This document shows positions 41,498-48,819 of a stretch of 50,001 nt of DNA, one piece after another; within the stretch, counting starts at the first letter, position 1; each line of letters opens with the position of its first letter. The notes under the pieces were generated by a model. That model was not told the DNA's origin. It saw only the letters and a program-made list of their open reading frames with translations, and did no database searches. The position numbers and the translations under genes were made by a program. The stretch is from assembly GCA_025355005.1 (NCBI GenBank), contig JANXLV010000156.1, positions 1 through 50,001 on the forward strand. Direction: 5' to 3'. This DNA is from Myxococcales bacterium (lineage in GTDB: Bacteria; Myxococcota_A; Polyangia; Polyangiales; Polyangiaceae).

Positions 41498-42457
41498 TCA
41501 CGACGCGTTGTCGGCGCCGGTCTTGGCTTTCAAATCTTTGACCTCGTCGATCACGAACGTGGGTCGGTGGCGCGCTGCGTCCAGCGTGCGCCACAAATAC
41601 TCGGCAAGGACGCCGATCGAGATGTTCGTCACGCCGAAGCCAAGCAACAGGATGGACGCGAGCGCGGGCCAGCCGGGCGAAAGGTCCTTGAAGAGTATGG
41701 CGCGGATCATCACGTAGCCGGCGAAGCCGAAGCCACCGAGGGCGAGCGAGATCCCCATGAAGCTCACGAATCGCACCGGCGCATAGGAGAACGCGACGAA
41801 CGAGTCGACCACGAGCTTGACCTTCTTTCCGAAGGTCCACTTGGACACACCGATCTTGCGGCGCGCCTTGTCGTACTCCACGAACGACTGGCGAAAACCC
41901 ATGTTCATGATCTGGAGAAAGATGGACGAGTTCGCCTCGACGTTGCGATTGAGCTCGCCGCGGATCTTCTGGTTGAACATCACGACGTCGAAGCCGCGGT
42001 CCGGGAAATTCGCGATCGCGTAGCGACGCATGAGGCGGTTGTAGCCCGCCGAGAAGATGCGCGTGCCGAGCGACTCCGAGAGCGCCTTGCGCTGCGCCCA
42101 CACGATGTCGTTGCCCTTGTCCACCTCTGCGAGCATCGCCGGCACGAGCTCCGGCGGATCCTGCAGGTCCGCGTAGAGGAATGTGACCAGCTCGCCAGTC
42201 GCGTGGAGGATCCCCGCCCGGAGCGCCGCGTGCGAACCGAAGTTCTTGGACAGCGTGACAAGTCGCGCCTCGTAGCCGCGGTGCGTGGCCTCCGCGAGGC
42301 GCCCCGAAGTTCCGTCGCCGGAGCCATCGTCGACGAAGACGATCTCGGTGTCGTGGGAGTCAGTCTTCGCGAAGAAGTCCCCGAGCGTGGAGACCAGCGC
42401 GGACACGCCATCGGCCTCGTTCCAGACGGGGATGATGATGGAGACCCGCCGCTTCAC
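41498..42457 (-). CDS. Family 2 glycosyltransferase with two membrane helices (ArnC/GtrB-like)
   Basis: 319 residues from GTG 42457, overlapping the acetyltransferase stop by 4 bp (GTGA). The N-terminal GT-A domain (about 1-230) has RRVSIIIPVWNEADGVSALV, TEIVFVDDGSGDGT, KNFGSHAALRAGILHATGELVTFLYADLQDPPELVPAML (DLQ in place of DxD) and NRLMRRYAIANFPDRGFDVVMF. The C-terminal two helices (about 235-285: FMGISLALGGFGFAGYVMIR and PALASILLLGFGVTNISIGVLAEYLWR) are those of polyprenyl-phosphate hexose synthases. The likely product is undecaprenyl-phosphate-sugar, which is exactly the donor GT-C enzymes need. Confidence 0.92.
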   Translation of the reverse strand: MKRRVSIIIPVWNEADGVSALVSTLGDFFAKTDSHDTEIVFVDDGSGDGTSGRLAEATHRGYEARLVTLSKNFGSHAALRAGILHATGELVTFLYADLQDPPELVPAMLAEVDKGNDIVWAQRKALSESLGTRIFSAGYNRLMRRYAIANFPDRGFDVVMFNQKIRGELNRNVEANSSIFLQIMNMGFRQSFVEYDKARRKIGVSKWTFGKKVKLVVDSFVAFSYAPVRFVSFMGISLALGGFGFAGYVMIRAILFKDLSPGWPALASILLLGFGVTNISIGVLAEYLWRTLDAARHRPTFVIDEVKDLKAKTGADNAS

Positions 42458-43068
42458 AGCGTTCGTCCTGGATTTCCCACGTGCTTTGCGTCAGCGGGCA
42501 CATCCCGAAGAACGCTCGTTCCGAGGCCGATCAGCGCGCCATCACCGATCACGACGTTGTTGATGACGCTCGTGCCGCTGCCCACGTACGCGTTCTCACC
42601 CACGGTGACGTGGCCGGCCAGCGTGACATTGGAGCCGACCAGCGTGTAGTCCCCAATCCGTACGTCGTGATGGATCACGCTGTTCGGAAGGATGCACACA
42701 TGATCACCGATGACCGCGTTGCTGGTCACGACGACTCCAGCCATCACGAGCACGTTTCGTCCGAGCCGCGCGAGGCCGGACACGCTCGCGGACGGATGAA
42801 CCACCGTGGCGAAGCGTTCGTCCGGGAGCCCCAGACCACGGATGACTCCGGCGCGTTGCTTGAACGAGGTCGGGCTCCCGGGCACGGCGAGCACCTGCAC
42901 GTCGGGAAAACGTGCGAACGCGCTGCGGTCGAAGACGTCGTGGCCCCACGGGCTCTTCCCCTGCTTTGTGACTTCATCGTCCACGAACCCAACGAGCTCG
43001 TGCGCGTCTCCCAGGCACGAGACCGCCTCGAGTGCGTTGCCGTTGAAGGGGAAGAGTAGGAGCCTCAC
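42454..43068 (-). CDS. PglD/NeuD-type sugar acetyltransferase
   Basis: 204 residues from GTG 43068, 7 bp after the stop of the upstream membrane-protein gene; AGGAAG lies about ten bases before it. The N-terminal half is the Rossmann-like binding domain (LLLFPFNGNALEAVSCLGDAHELVGFVDDEV, VQVLAVPG). The C-terminal half is a left-handed beta-helix with hexapeptide repeats (ARLGRNVLVMAGVVVTSNAVIGDHV, SVIHHDVRIGDYTLVGSNVTLAG, VTVGENAYVGSGTSVINNVVIGDGALIG) ending KHVGNPGRTL. NSVIHHDVRIG supplies the catalytic His region. These enzymes N- or O-acetylate amino sugars, so it likely acts on an aminotransferase product from this locus. Confidence 0.92.
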   Translation of the reverse strand: MRLLLFPFNGNALEAVSCLGDAHELVGFVDDEVTKQGKSPWGHDVFDRSAFARFPDVQVLAVPGSPTSFKQRAGVIRGLGLPDERFATVVHPSASVSGLARLGRNVLVMAGVVVTSNAVIGDHVCILPNSVIHHDVRIGDYTLVGSNVTLAGHVTVGENAYVGSGTSVINNVVIGDGALIGLGTSVLRDVPADAKHVGNPGRTL

Positions 43069-43075
43069 GCTGCTG

Positions 43076-44755
43076 CTACTTCCTGCCCCAGAGCTCGTAC
43101 TGGCCGTACTTCGCGACAAGCTGTGCGTGCTTCGAAAGCGCGACGTCGTCCACGTGGCCCATCGTCCAGGCGCGGACGAGCACATAGTCGAAGTCCGTCC
43201 AGAGATTTGGGTGCTCGTACCAGAGGTGCGGGTTGTTGATGATGGTGACGGGCGCGGGTATCGCCCCGACGTACCGGAGCGGGAGCAGGTTGTGCGGATA
43301 GATCTGCGTGTCGTAGACAGGCGTGTCGATCCCGCACACGGCGGCGAACGTCTCGTGCGACTGGTAAGACCCGCCGGTGCGGAACGCCGTGATCGGCATG
43401 CGCGCGTTCACGAATGCCATCTTGATGACGCGATCGTGCGGGACGAGGCGCTTGCAGCTCTCCGCGCCCGCTATGAGGCCGGCGTAGTCGACCTCGTTGA
43501 GCAGCTTCAGCTGGTCGCCGACGTAGCGGAGGCGCATGGCGCAGAACGCGAACATCAGGACGAGAGCGAAGGCCGCCGGGCTCCGGAGGCGAGGGCGCGC
43601 CGGAAACAGCATGAGAGGAAACATGAGCACGGCGTTGTCGAACTGCCGTGAGGCGGTGGGCTCGTACTCGAACCACATCGGGAAGGCGACGAACGAGAGC
43701 ACCGTGAGGATGAAGGAGCGCTCGAAGATTCGCGGTCCCTTTGCGTCGTGGTGTCTCGCGCCATAGATGAGCGCGGCGAAGGAGACCACCCCCAACAGCG
43801 CCATGTACAGGTGCTCGTGCTCGCCCGACGTGGGGGCGAGGTAGTCGAGCATGTTGAAGATCTTCGCAGCCATCGTCGGCTCGGGCGGCATGGGCATGGT
43901 CAGGCCGGAGGGGGCCTTCGCGCTGCCATGCATGACGCTCCAGTACCAGCGCAGCACCAGGAACGATGCGGGCGTGATCACCGCAAGGGACCTCAGTCCG
44001 ACCCAGAACGCACGGCGCAGGCCCGCCCGGGGGTTTGCGAGTCCCTCGAGCCCGCACTTCCAACCCATCATCATCAGCGTGTGGATGGCGAGCAGGATCG
44101 ACAGCCAGCCGAAGACCGTCGCGTGCGCGAGAAACGTGAGGGCACACAGCACCGCGCAGGCGATCCCAGCGTTCCACGCCTGTCTCCCGCGCGAGCGATG
44201 GAGGACCTCCATCTCGGCCATCGCTGGAACGATGATGACGGAGGCAGTGAGGTATGGCCAGAAGCCAGCCCAGTACGAGCTCAACCCGTACACCATCGGA
44301 AATGCGAGGAGTGAGCCCCAGGGTGAGCGCCCCGTTCGGATCAACCCATAGGCACATGCGAACGGGTAGCCCAGGTAGTACATGATGGTGCAAGCGATCT
44401 GGAAGGCGCGCACCGGGTTCGTGAGCTTCTCGAACGGATACGAGATCGTATAGAGCAGCGTGTTCGAGTCGAGCGGGTTGATCGACCGATACAGCGTGCG
44501 GACCGGCTCGCTCGTGGACCGCGCGTTCATCGCGGCGTTCATCAGGTGGTAGTGGTGGTCCAACCCTGGCCCGAGCGGATACAGCGTGTGTATCCGGATC
44601 GTGATCGTGCCGAGCACGGCGAACGCAAACAGGAACGGCATCTGCTGGTCCGACAGCGCACGCATGAAGAACGCGTAGGCACTGTGCGCCACCGTCAAGA
44701 CACCTGACGCGCGCTCACGAATCATTCGACCGCGCAGGCCCTTGGCGGTGCTCAC
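43076..44755 (-). CDS. Polytopic membrane protein, possible GT-C-type glycosyltransferase 3
   Basis: 559 residues from GTG 44755; ATG 44722 (MIRERASGV) is an alternative. About ten hydrophobic segments span residues 25-430 (FLFAFAVLGTITIRIHTLYPLG, MVYGLSSYWAGFWPYLTASVIIVPAM, GWLSILLAIHTLMMMGW, AAFALVLMFAFCAMRL). The first outer loop carries LGPGLDHHYHLMNAAMNA, which has an acid followed by histidines in place of the usual DD/DE, so the GT-C assignment is weaker than for the other paralogues. A soluble C-terminal domain of about 130 residues ends with HLWYEHPNLWTDFDYVLVRAWT and QYELWGRK. The same ending occurs in the partial protein at 48820-50001, which implies common origin. Confidence 0.75.
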   Translation of the reverse strand: MSTAKGLRGRMIRERASGVLTVAHSAYAFFMRALSDQQMPFLFAFAVLGTITIRIHTLYPLGPGLDHHYHLMNAAMNARSTSEPVRTLYRSINPLDSNTLLYTISYPFEKLTNPVRAFQIACTIMYYLGYPFACAYGLIRTGRSPWGSLLAFPMVYGLSSYWAGFWPYLTASVIIVPAMAEMEVLHRSRGRQAWNAGIACAVLCALTFLAHATVFGWLSILLAIHTLMMMGWKCGLEGLANPRAGLRRAFWVGLRSLAVITPASFLVLRWYWSVMHGSAKAPSGLTMPMPPEPTMAAKIFNMLDYLAPTSGEHEHLYMALLGVVSFAALIYGARHHDAKGPRIFERSFILTVLSFVAFPMWFEYEPTASRQFDNAVLMFPLMLFPARPRLRSPAAFALVLMFAFCAMRLRYVGDQLKLLNEVDYAGLIAGAESCKRLVPHDRVIKMAFVNARMPITAFRTGGSYQSHETFAAVCGIDTPVYDTQIYPHNLLPLRYVGAIPAPVTIINNPHLWYEHPNLWTDFDYVLVRAWTMGHVDDVALSKHAQLVAKYGQYELWGRK

Positions 44756-44837
44756 GCGGCCTTCCTAGCACATGCGTTTCATGCGTGAAAGAACGCAAGA
44801 AAGCGCCACTTTCGTGGTCCCTTCAGCGCACGGTAGC

Positions 44838-46385
44838 TCACGTACCGAAGAGCCGGAAACGGCTGCGGCGCTTCCCCATCGTTCTTGCGCCTTCCACTGC
44901 GAGCAGCCCCAGGAGCCAGAAAGCGAACAGGTGGAAGGTCGAGTAGTTCGTCATGCCGCCCGCGGAATACAGCATGATCGGCACCGCGGAGAGCGGACCG
45001 GAGAAGGCGAGCAGCTTCAGGTGCGCCCATCGCCGCCCCCACACGAGCAGCAGCGCGAGCGGGATGATCAAGAGGCCGAGGATCTTGCCCTCGATGTAAT
45101 ACGAGTCCTCCGCAGTCGCGAAGCCGACCGGCGTGACCTCCGTGAGCGTGCGCCCCACGCGCTGCTTCAGGATATTCAAGTACCAGAGCGGGTCCTTCTT
45201 GATGTCGCCGAGGATCTTGTCGCGGACGACCTCGTGATAGTGGGGTGTCTCGAAGTAGTAGACCTCGTAGCGGTTCGTGGGCGGGTCCCAGAAGCGCGGC
45301 TGCACCCAGTGGTTCGGGTCGAGCTCGAGGCCGGGGTTGCGCTTCTTCAGCTCCGTATCGGCGGAGCGATACGCGGCGCGGTCCTCCCACTGGTAACCGT
45401 ACTTCGTATCGAAGTCGCCGAGACCGCACCACACCGCGTGCCAGAACTCGTGGAAGTGCGCGACGGGACCTGCGTACACGGGGCCATGGACCGTCGCCAT
45501 CGCGGCCTTCGACTGTTCGAGCTTCTTGTCGAAGAACGCAGTCGACGCCTGCGTGCCGATCCACAGCGCCGCGAGCGAGATGAACACGAGCCCCGCGCGC
45601 GTCCGCTTCGAGAGCCACGTCATGGTGATGTAGACGAGCCAGATGGAGAAGATGAGCGCGGACGGCTCCGAGCGGAAGTTGCGCACGAACGCGAGGAAGA
45701 AGCCGCCCGCCACCGCCGCGATCCACGGGTAGTAGCGGGAAAGCTTGCTCGGGGACGCGCTGCGCCGTCTCTCCATCAGCGGCAAGTGCAATGCGAGGAG
45801 GCCGATCATCGCGGTGATCGACCATGAGAAGACGTTCTCTTGCTTGAACACCACCCACAGCTGAAATGGGTTTGAGCCGAGGAGGACCACGAGGAAGAGG
45901 CCTGCAGCTGTCCTGCGTATCGACCAGAACGAGATCATCAACGCCATGAGCGAGAGCGTGAACGCGATCTCGTGCGCGGGCTTCACGCTCGCGTTCAGGC
46001 CGCGGTGATGCAGCCACGCGTCTACGAAGAACAGATACGTGCGCCCGCGATCGCCGCTGCGAAACGTGGTGCCCTGATCCTGCCGCAGCTTCGCAGGCTG
46101 CTCGCGCATCAGGCGCTTCGCCTCGTCGGCGGTGTCCCATACGATCGGCACGTCGGTCGCGATGGGGTACAGGTTCAGGTGATAGAGGAAGAAGAAGAAG
46201 TGCTTGTCCTCGTTCAGTCCCGTGGACGCAGTGACGCCGTGACCCGGCGCGACCTTCGACGCGTCCTCGGCAAACGTGCGCTGCCACTTCGCGATCCCGA
46301 AGAGCAGCACGAACAGCACGAGCAGTCGTAGAAGCACCGCAGGAGTCATGCGGGCCCGCGCCCACGCTGCAAAGCGCCCGATCAT
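44838..46385 (-). CDS. Polytopic membrane protein, possible GT-C-type glycosyltransferase 4
   Basis: 515 residues. The N-terminal helix (AVLLRLLVLFVLLFGIA) is followed by a loop with STGLNEDKHFFFFLYHLNL. About nine more hydrophobic segments follow (EIAFTLSLMALMISFWSI, TAAGLFLVVLLGSNPF, SWSITAMIGLLALHLPL, ILGLLIIPLALLLVWG, YSTFHLFAFWLLGLLAVEG). A long loop at about 290-400 is rich in aromatic residues and His (HFHEFWHAVWCGLGDFDTKYGY and HYHEVVRDKILGDIK). The acidic residues in the first loop fit GT-C topology, but no diagnostic motif is decisive. It follows the Gfo/Idh 2 gene by 21 bp and probably shares its transcript. Confidence 0.72.
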   Translation of the reverse strand: MIGRFAAWARARMTPAVLLRLLVLFVLLFGIAKWQRTFAEDASKVAPGHGVTASTGLNEDKHFFFFLYHLNLYPIATDVPIVWDTADEAKRLMREQPAKLRQDQGTTFRSGDRGRTYLFFVDAWLHHRGLNASVKPAHEIAFTLSLMALMISFWSIRRTAAGLFLVVLLGSNPFQLWVVFKQENVFSWSITAMIGLLALHLPLMERRRSASPSKLSRYYPWIAAVAGGFFLAFVRNFRSEPSALIFSIWLVYITMTWLSKRTRAGLVFISLAALWIGTQASTAFFDKKLEQSKAAMATVHGPVYAGPVAHFHEFWHAVWCGLGDFDTKYGYQWEDRAAYRSADTELKKRNPGLELDPNHWVQPRFWDPPTNRYEVYYFETPHYHEVVRDKILGDIKKDPLWYLNILKQRVGRTLTEVTPVGFATAEDSYYIEGKILGLLIIPLALLLVWGRRWAHLKLLAFSGPLSAVPIMLYSAGGMTNYSTFHLFAFWLLGLLAVEGARTMGKRRSRFRLFGT

Positions 46386-46406
46386 CTCAGTGTCTCTGCG
46401 AGACCC

Positions 46407-47468
46407 TTACACCCACACGTCAGAGTCGAGCGGTAGCTCGGTCTCGCTGGCCTTGCCGGGCTTCGCCTTCTCTGCGCCGCTCTTCCACGCGCGCTCCACG
46501 AGCATGACCGCCGCGAGCGCGTCCCGTCCGAGGCAGAGCTCACCGGAGTCACCCGTGGTGAGCAGCGTGTGGAACTGCTGTAGCTGCACCTTGAGCGGCT
46601 CTTCCTTCAGCACGCCGAACGCCACGTGGTCGGTGGTCTTGTAGAGCGCCTGGATGGTCTCGAAGCTCGTGTCCGTGCCGTACTGCGGCGCGCTCGACAT
46701 GTTGCCGCCGAACAGCTCGCAGCTCTGGAGAATGTAGTCCACGAAGCACACGCCGCGCGTTCCGGTCACGCGGATGCTCCGGATCTTGGACGGCGTGATC
46801 CAGTTAACGTGCACCGTGGCGCTCATGTTGTTCGCCGCGTGGAGCAGGATCTCGGCGGTGTCGGGGATCTCCGGGTTCACCGTGGAGTGGCTCACCGCGG
46901 AGTCCATGCGCAAGGGGCCCATGAGGGAGCGGAGGACGTCCACGTCGTGCACGGCCAGGTCCAGCAGCACGTTGTTGCCGTTGAGCACCGTCTGCGGATA
47001 GCCGCCGACGCGCGTACAAGAGAAGTGGATCGGCGTGCCGAGCCAGCCAGCCTTGATGACCTCACGCAGCTTGCGGACCGCCGGGTTGAAGCGCTCGACA
47101 TGGCCGACGGCCATCTTCAAGTTCTTCTTCACTGCCATCGCGATGAGGTCGCGCCCCTGCACGGAGGTGCTCGTGATGGGCTTCTCGACGAGCAGGTGCT
47201 TGCCCATCTCCATCAGCTTGATCGCCACCTCGTGGTGGCTGCCGGTGGGCGTGGCGATGACGGCGCACTCGAAGTCGACGCCACCCTGGGCTGTGAGCTC
47301 GTCGAGCGACTTCAACCGCTTCGCGGCGCCGATGTCCGTAGGCGGCGCGTCGCTGTCGACCACCGCGACGAGCTCGAAGCTCGTGTTCTCACGGATCACG
47401 CGCAGGTGGTTCTTGCCCATGCGCCCCATACCAACGAGGACGACTTTGACTTTCTTTGCAGTGCTCAC
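46407..47468 (-). CDS. Gfo/Idh/MocA family oxidoreductase 2 (GnnA-like)
   Basis: 353 residues from GTG 47468. The NAD-binding motif is KVVLVGMGRMGKNHLRVIREN, and the catalytic lysine lies in LLVEKPITS (E95-K96-P97). AVGHVERFNPAVRKLREVIKAGWLG and NVLLDLAVHDVDVLRSLMG are close to the pattern of UDP-N-acetylglucosamine 3-dehydrogenases (GnnA), which make the 3-keto precursor of UDP-GlcNAc3N used for diamino lipid A. That assignment is inferred from the motif GHVERFNP. An aminotransferase of the DegT group (GnnB) would be its partner; three are encoded in this locus. Confidence 0.9.
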   Translation of the reverse strand: MSTAKKVKVVLVGMGRMGKNHLRVIRENTSFELVAVVDSDAPPTDIGAAKRLKSLDELTAQGGVDFECAVIATPTGSHHEVAIKLMEMGKHLLVEKPITSTSVQGRDLIAMAVKKNLKMAVGHVERFNPAVRKLREVIKAGWLGTPIHFSCTRVGGYPQTVLNGNNVLLDLAVHDVDVLRSLMGPLRMDSAVSHSTVNPEIPDTAEILLHAANNMSATVHVNWITPSKIRSIRVTGTRGVCFVDYILQSCELFGGNMSSAPQYGTDTSFETIQALYKTTDHVAFGVLKEEPLKVQLQQFHTLLTTGDSGELCLGRDALAAVMLVERAWKSGAEKAKPGKASETELPLDSDVWV

Positions 47469-47582
47469 GCGCCCACGTCTAGCACGAACGGAGGTCACGC
47501 AAAAGCCAACGAGCGCCTCAGAAACGGGCACCTACTGTTCAACACCCGCCTCCGCGGCGTGCCCGTGACGCAACTGGCCGAT

Positions 47583-47619
47583 CCTTGTAAATCCTCCCAT
47601 AGACGGTATATATACAAGG
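47583..47619 (+). promoter_or_regulatory. AT-rich promoter and inverted repeat of the DUF4143 ATPase gene
   Basis: TTGTAA (47585-47590) and TATATA (47607-47612), 16 bp apart, form a good -35/-10 in a sequence that is far more AT-rich than its surroundings. CCTTGTA (47583-47589) and TACAAGG (47613-47619) are a perfect 7-bp inverted repeat bracketing the promoter, a plausible repressor site. The second arm also overlaps the AAGG ribosome-binding site just before ATG 47622. Confidence 0.6.
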
Positions 47620-47621
47620 TT

Positions 47622-48800
47622 ATGACGGACCTGGCTCGAGCGCGCGTCATGGCAGATGTCGAGCACGCGCTCGCCCGTTCGCCCGTGGTGCTTCTCCTTG
47701 GCGCACGCCAGGTGGGGAAGACCACGCTCGCTCGCGCCATCGCGTCCCGCGCTGCGAGCAGCACGTGGTTCGATCAGGAGGATCCAGAAGGCGCGCTACG
47801 CGCCGATGTCGCCAAGCAAGTCCTGATGCCACTCCGCGGCCTCGTGGTCGTGGACGAATGTCAGCGCGCGCCATTCCTGTTTCCACTGCTACGCGTCCTC
47901 GCCGATCGCAAGCCAACCGCCGCGCGCTTCCTCCTCCTCGGGAGCGCCTCCCCCGATCTCGTGAAGGGCGCGGGTGAGAGCCTGGCCGGACGCGTGGCCC
48001 ACGTCGACATGAGCGGCTTCGACGTGTCGGAGGTGCCCGCGAACAAGCACGGCGCGCTCTGGCTCCGCGGCGGGTTCCCGCGCTCGTTCCTCTCACGGTC
48101 GGACTCAGACAGCTTCGCGTGGCGCGCGGACTTCGTGCGCACGTTTCTGGAGCGCGACATCCCGCAGCTCGGAATCCGCATTCCGGCCGACGCGCTCCGG
48201 CGCTTCTGGACGATGCTCGCGCACCGTCACGGCGCCACGTGGAACGGGGCAGAGCTCGCGCGCTCGATGGGCACGGGGGAGAACGCGGTCCGACGCTACG
48301 TCGATCTGTTGACCGAGGCCTTCGTCGTGCGCCAGCTGCCGCCGTACCTTCCAAACATCGGAAAGCGCCTGGTCAAATCACCGCGCATCTACCTGCGGGA
48401 CAGCGGTCTGCTCCACTACTTCCTGGGCATCCGCACGCGGCTCGAGCTGATGAGCCACCCAGCACTCGGCGCGTCGTTCGAGGGGTTCGCGGTGGACCAG
48501 ATCATCCGTCACTTCGATGCCACGCGCGACTCGTTCTTCTATCGCACGCAAGCCGGAGCGGAGCTCGACCTCTTGATCACGAAGGACGGAAGGCGTGTGG
48601 GCTTCGAGGTGAAGCACGGCGACACGCCGACGCTCACACGCTCGATGCACATCGCCATGGAAGACCTCGAGCTCTCCCACCTGTACGTCGTGCACCCAGG
48701 CGAACGCTCCCAGCCCATGGCCGACAACATCTCGTCGCTCGCCCTCCGCGACCTCTCAGCTCTGAAGACGTCGCCCCGCACGACGAAGCGAAGACCCTGA
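47622..48800 (+). CDS. AAA family ATPase with DUF4143 domain
   Basis: 392 residues from ATG 47622. Walker A is LLLGARQVGKTTLARAI (27-34 core) and Walker B is GLVVVDECQRAPFLFPLLRVLAD (about 74-81). The ATPase domain ends near residue 155 with GGFPRSFLSRSDSDSFAWRADFVRTFLERDIPQLG. The C-terminal DUF4143 domain (about 190-350) includes RLVKSPRIYLRDSGLLHYFLGI, FEGFAVDQII and the restriction-endonuclease-like AGAELDLLITKDGRRVGFEVKHGD. This nuclease-like core (E-x-D, then E-V-K) is a regular family feature. Cellular role unknown; the family is widespread and often in mobile or accessory regions. It interrupts the glycan locus, in the opposite orientation to its neighbours, with an atypical promoter. 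Confidence 0.95.
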   Translation: MTDLARARVMADVEHALARSPVVLLLGARQVGKTTLARAIASRAASSTWFDQEDPEGALRADVAKQVLMPLRGLVVVDECQRAPFLFPLLRVLADRKPTAARFLLLGSASPDLVKGAGESLAGRVAHVDMSGFDVSEVPANKHGALWLRGGFPRSFLSRSDSDSFAWRADFVRTFLERDIPQLGIRIPADALRRFWTMLAHRHGATWNGAELARSMGTGENAVRRYVDLLTEAFVVRQLPPYLPNIGKRLVKSPRIYLRDSGLLHYFLGIRTRLELMSHPALGASFEGFAVDQIIRHFDATRDSFFYRTQAGAELDLLITKDGRRVGFEVKHGDTPTLTRSMHIAMEDLELSHLYVVHPGERSQPMADNISSLALRDLSALKTSPRTTKRRP

Positions 48801-48819
48801 GTTCTCACCAGCTACGGGG

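Noticed and set aside
43065..44393. 442-residue alternative minus-strand frame inside the third GT-C-like gene
   Set aside because: Its Arg/His/Pro-rich translation lacks membrane helices, while the 43076-44755 frame gives a clean polytopic protein.
46626..47621. Upstream extension of the DUF4143 ATPase frame
   Set aside because: The extension is antisense to the Gfo/Idh oxidoreductase; a promoter and ribosome-binding site lie directly before ATG 47622.
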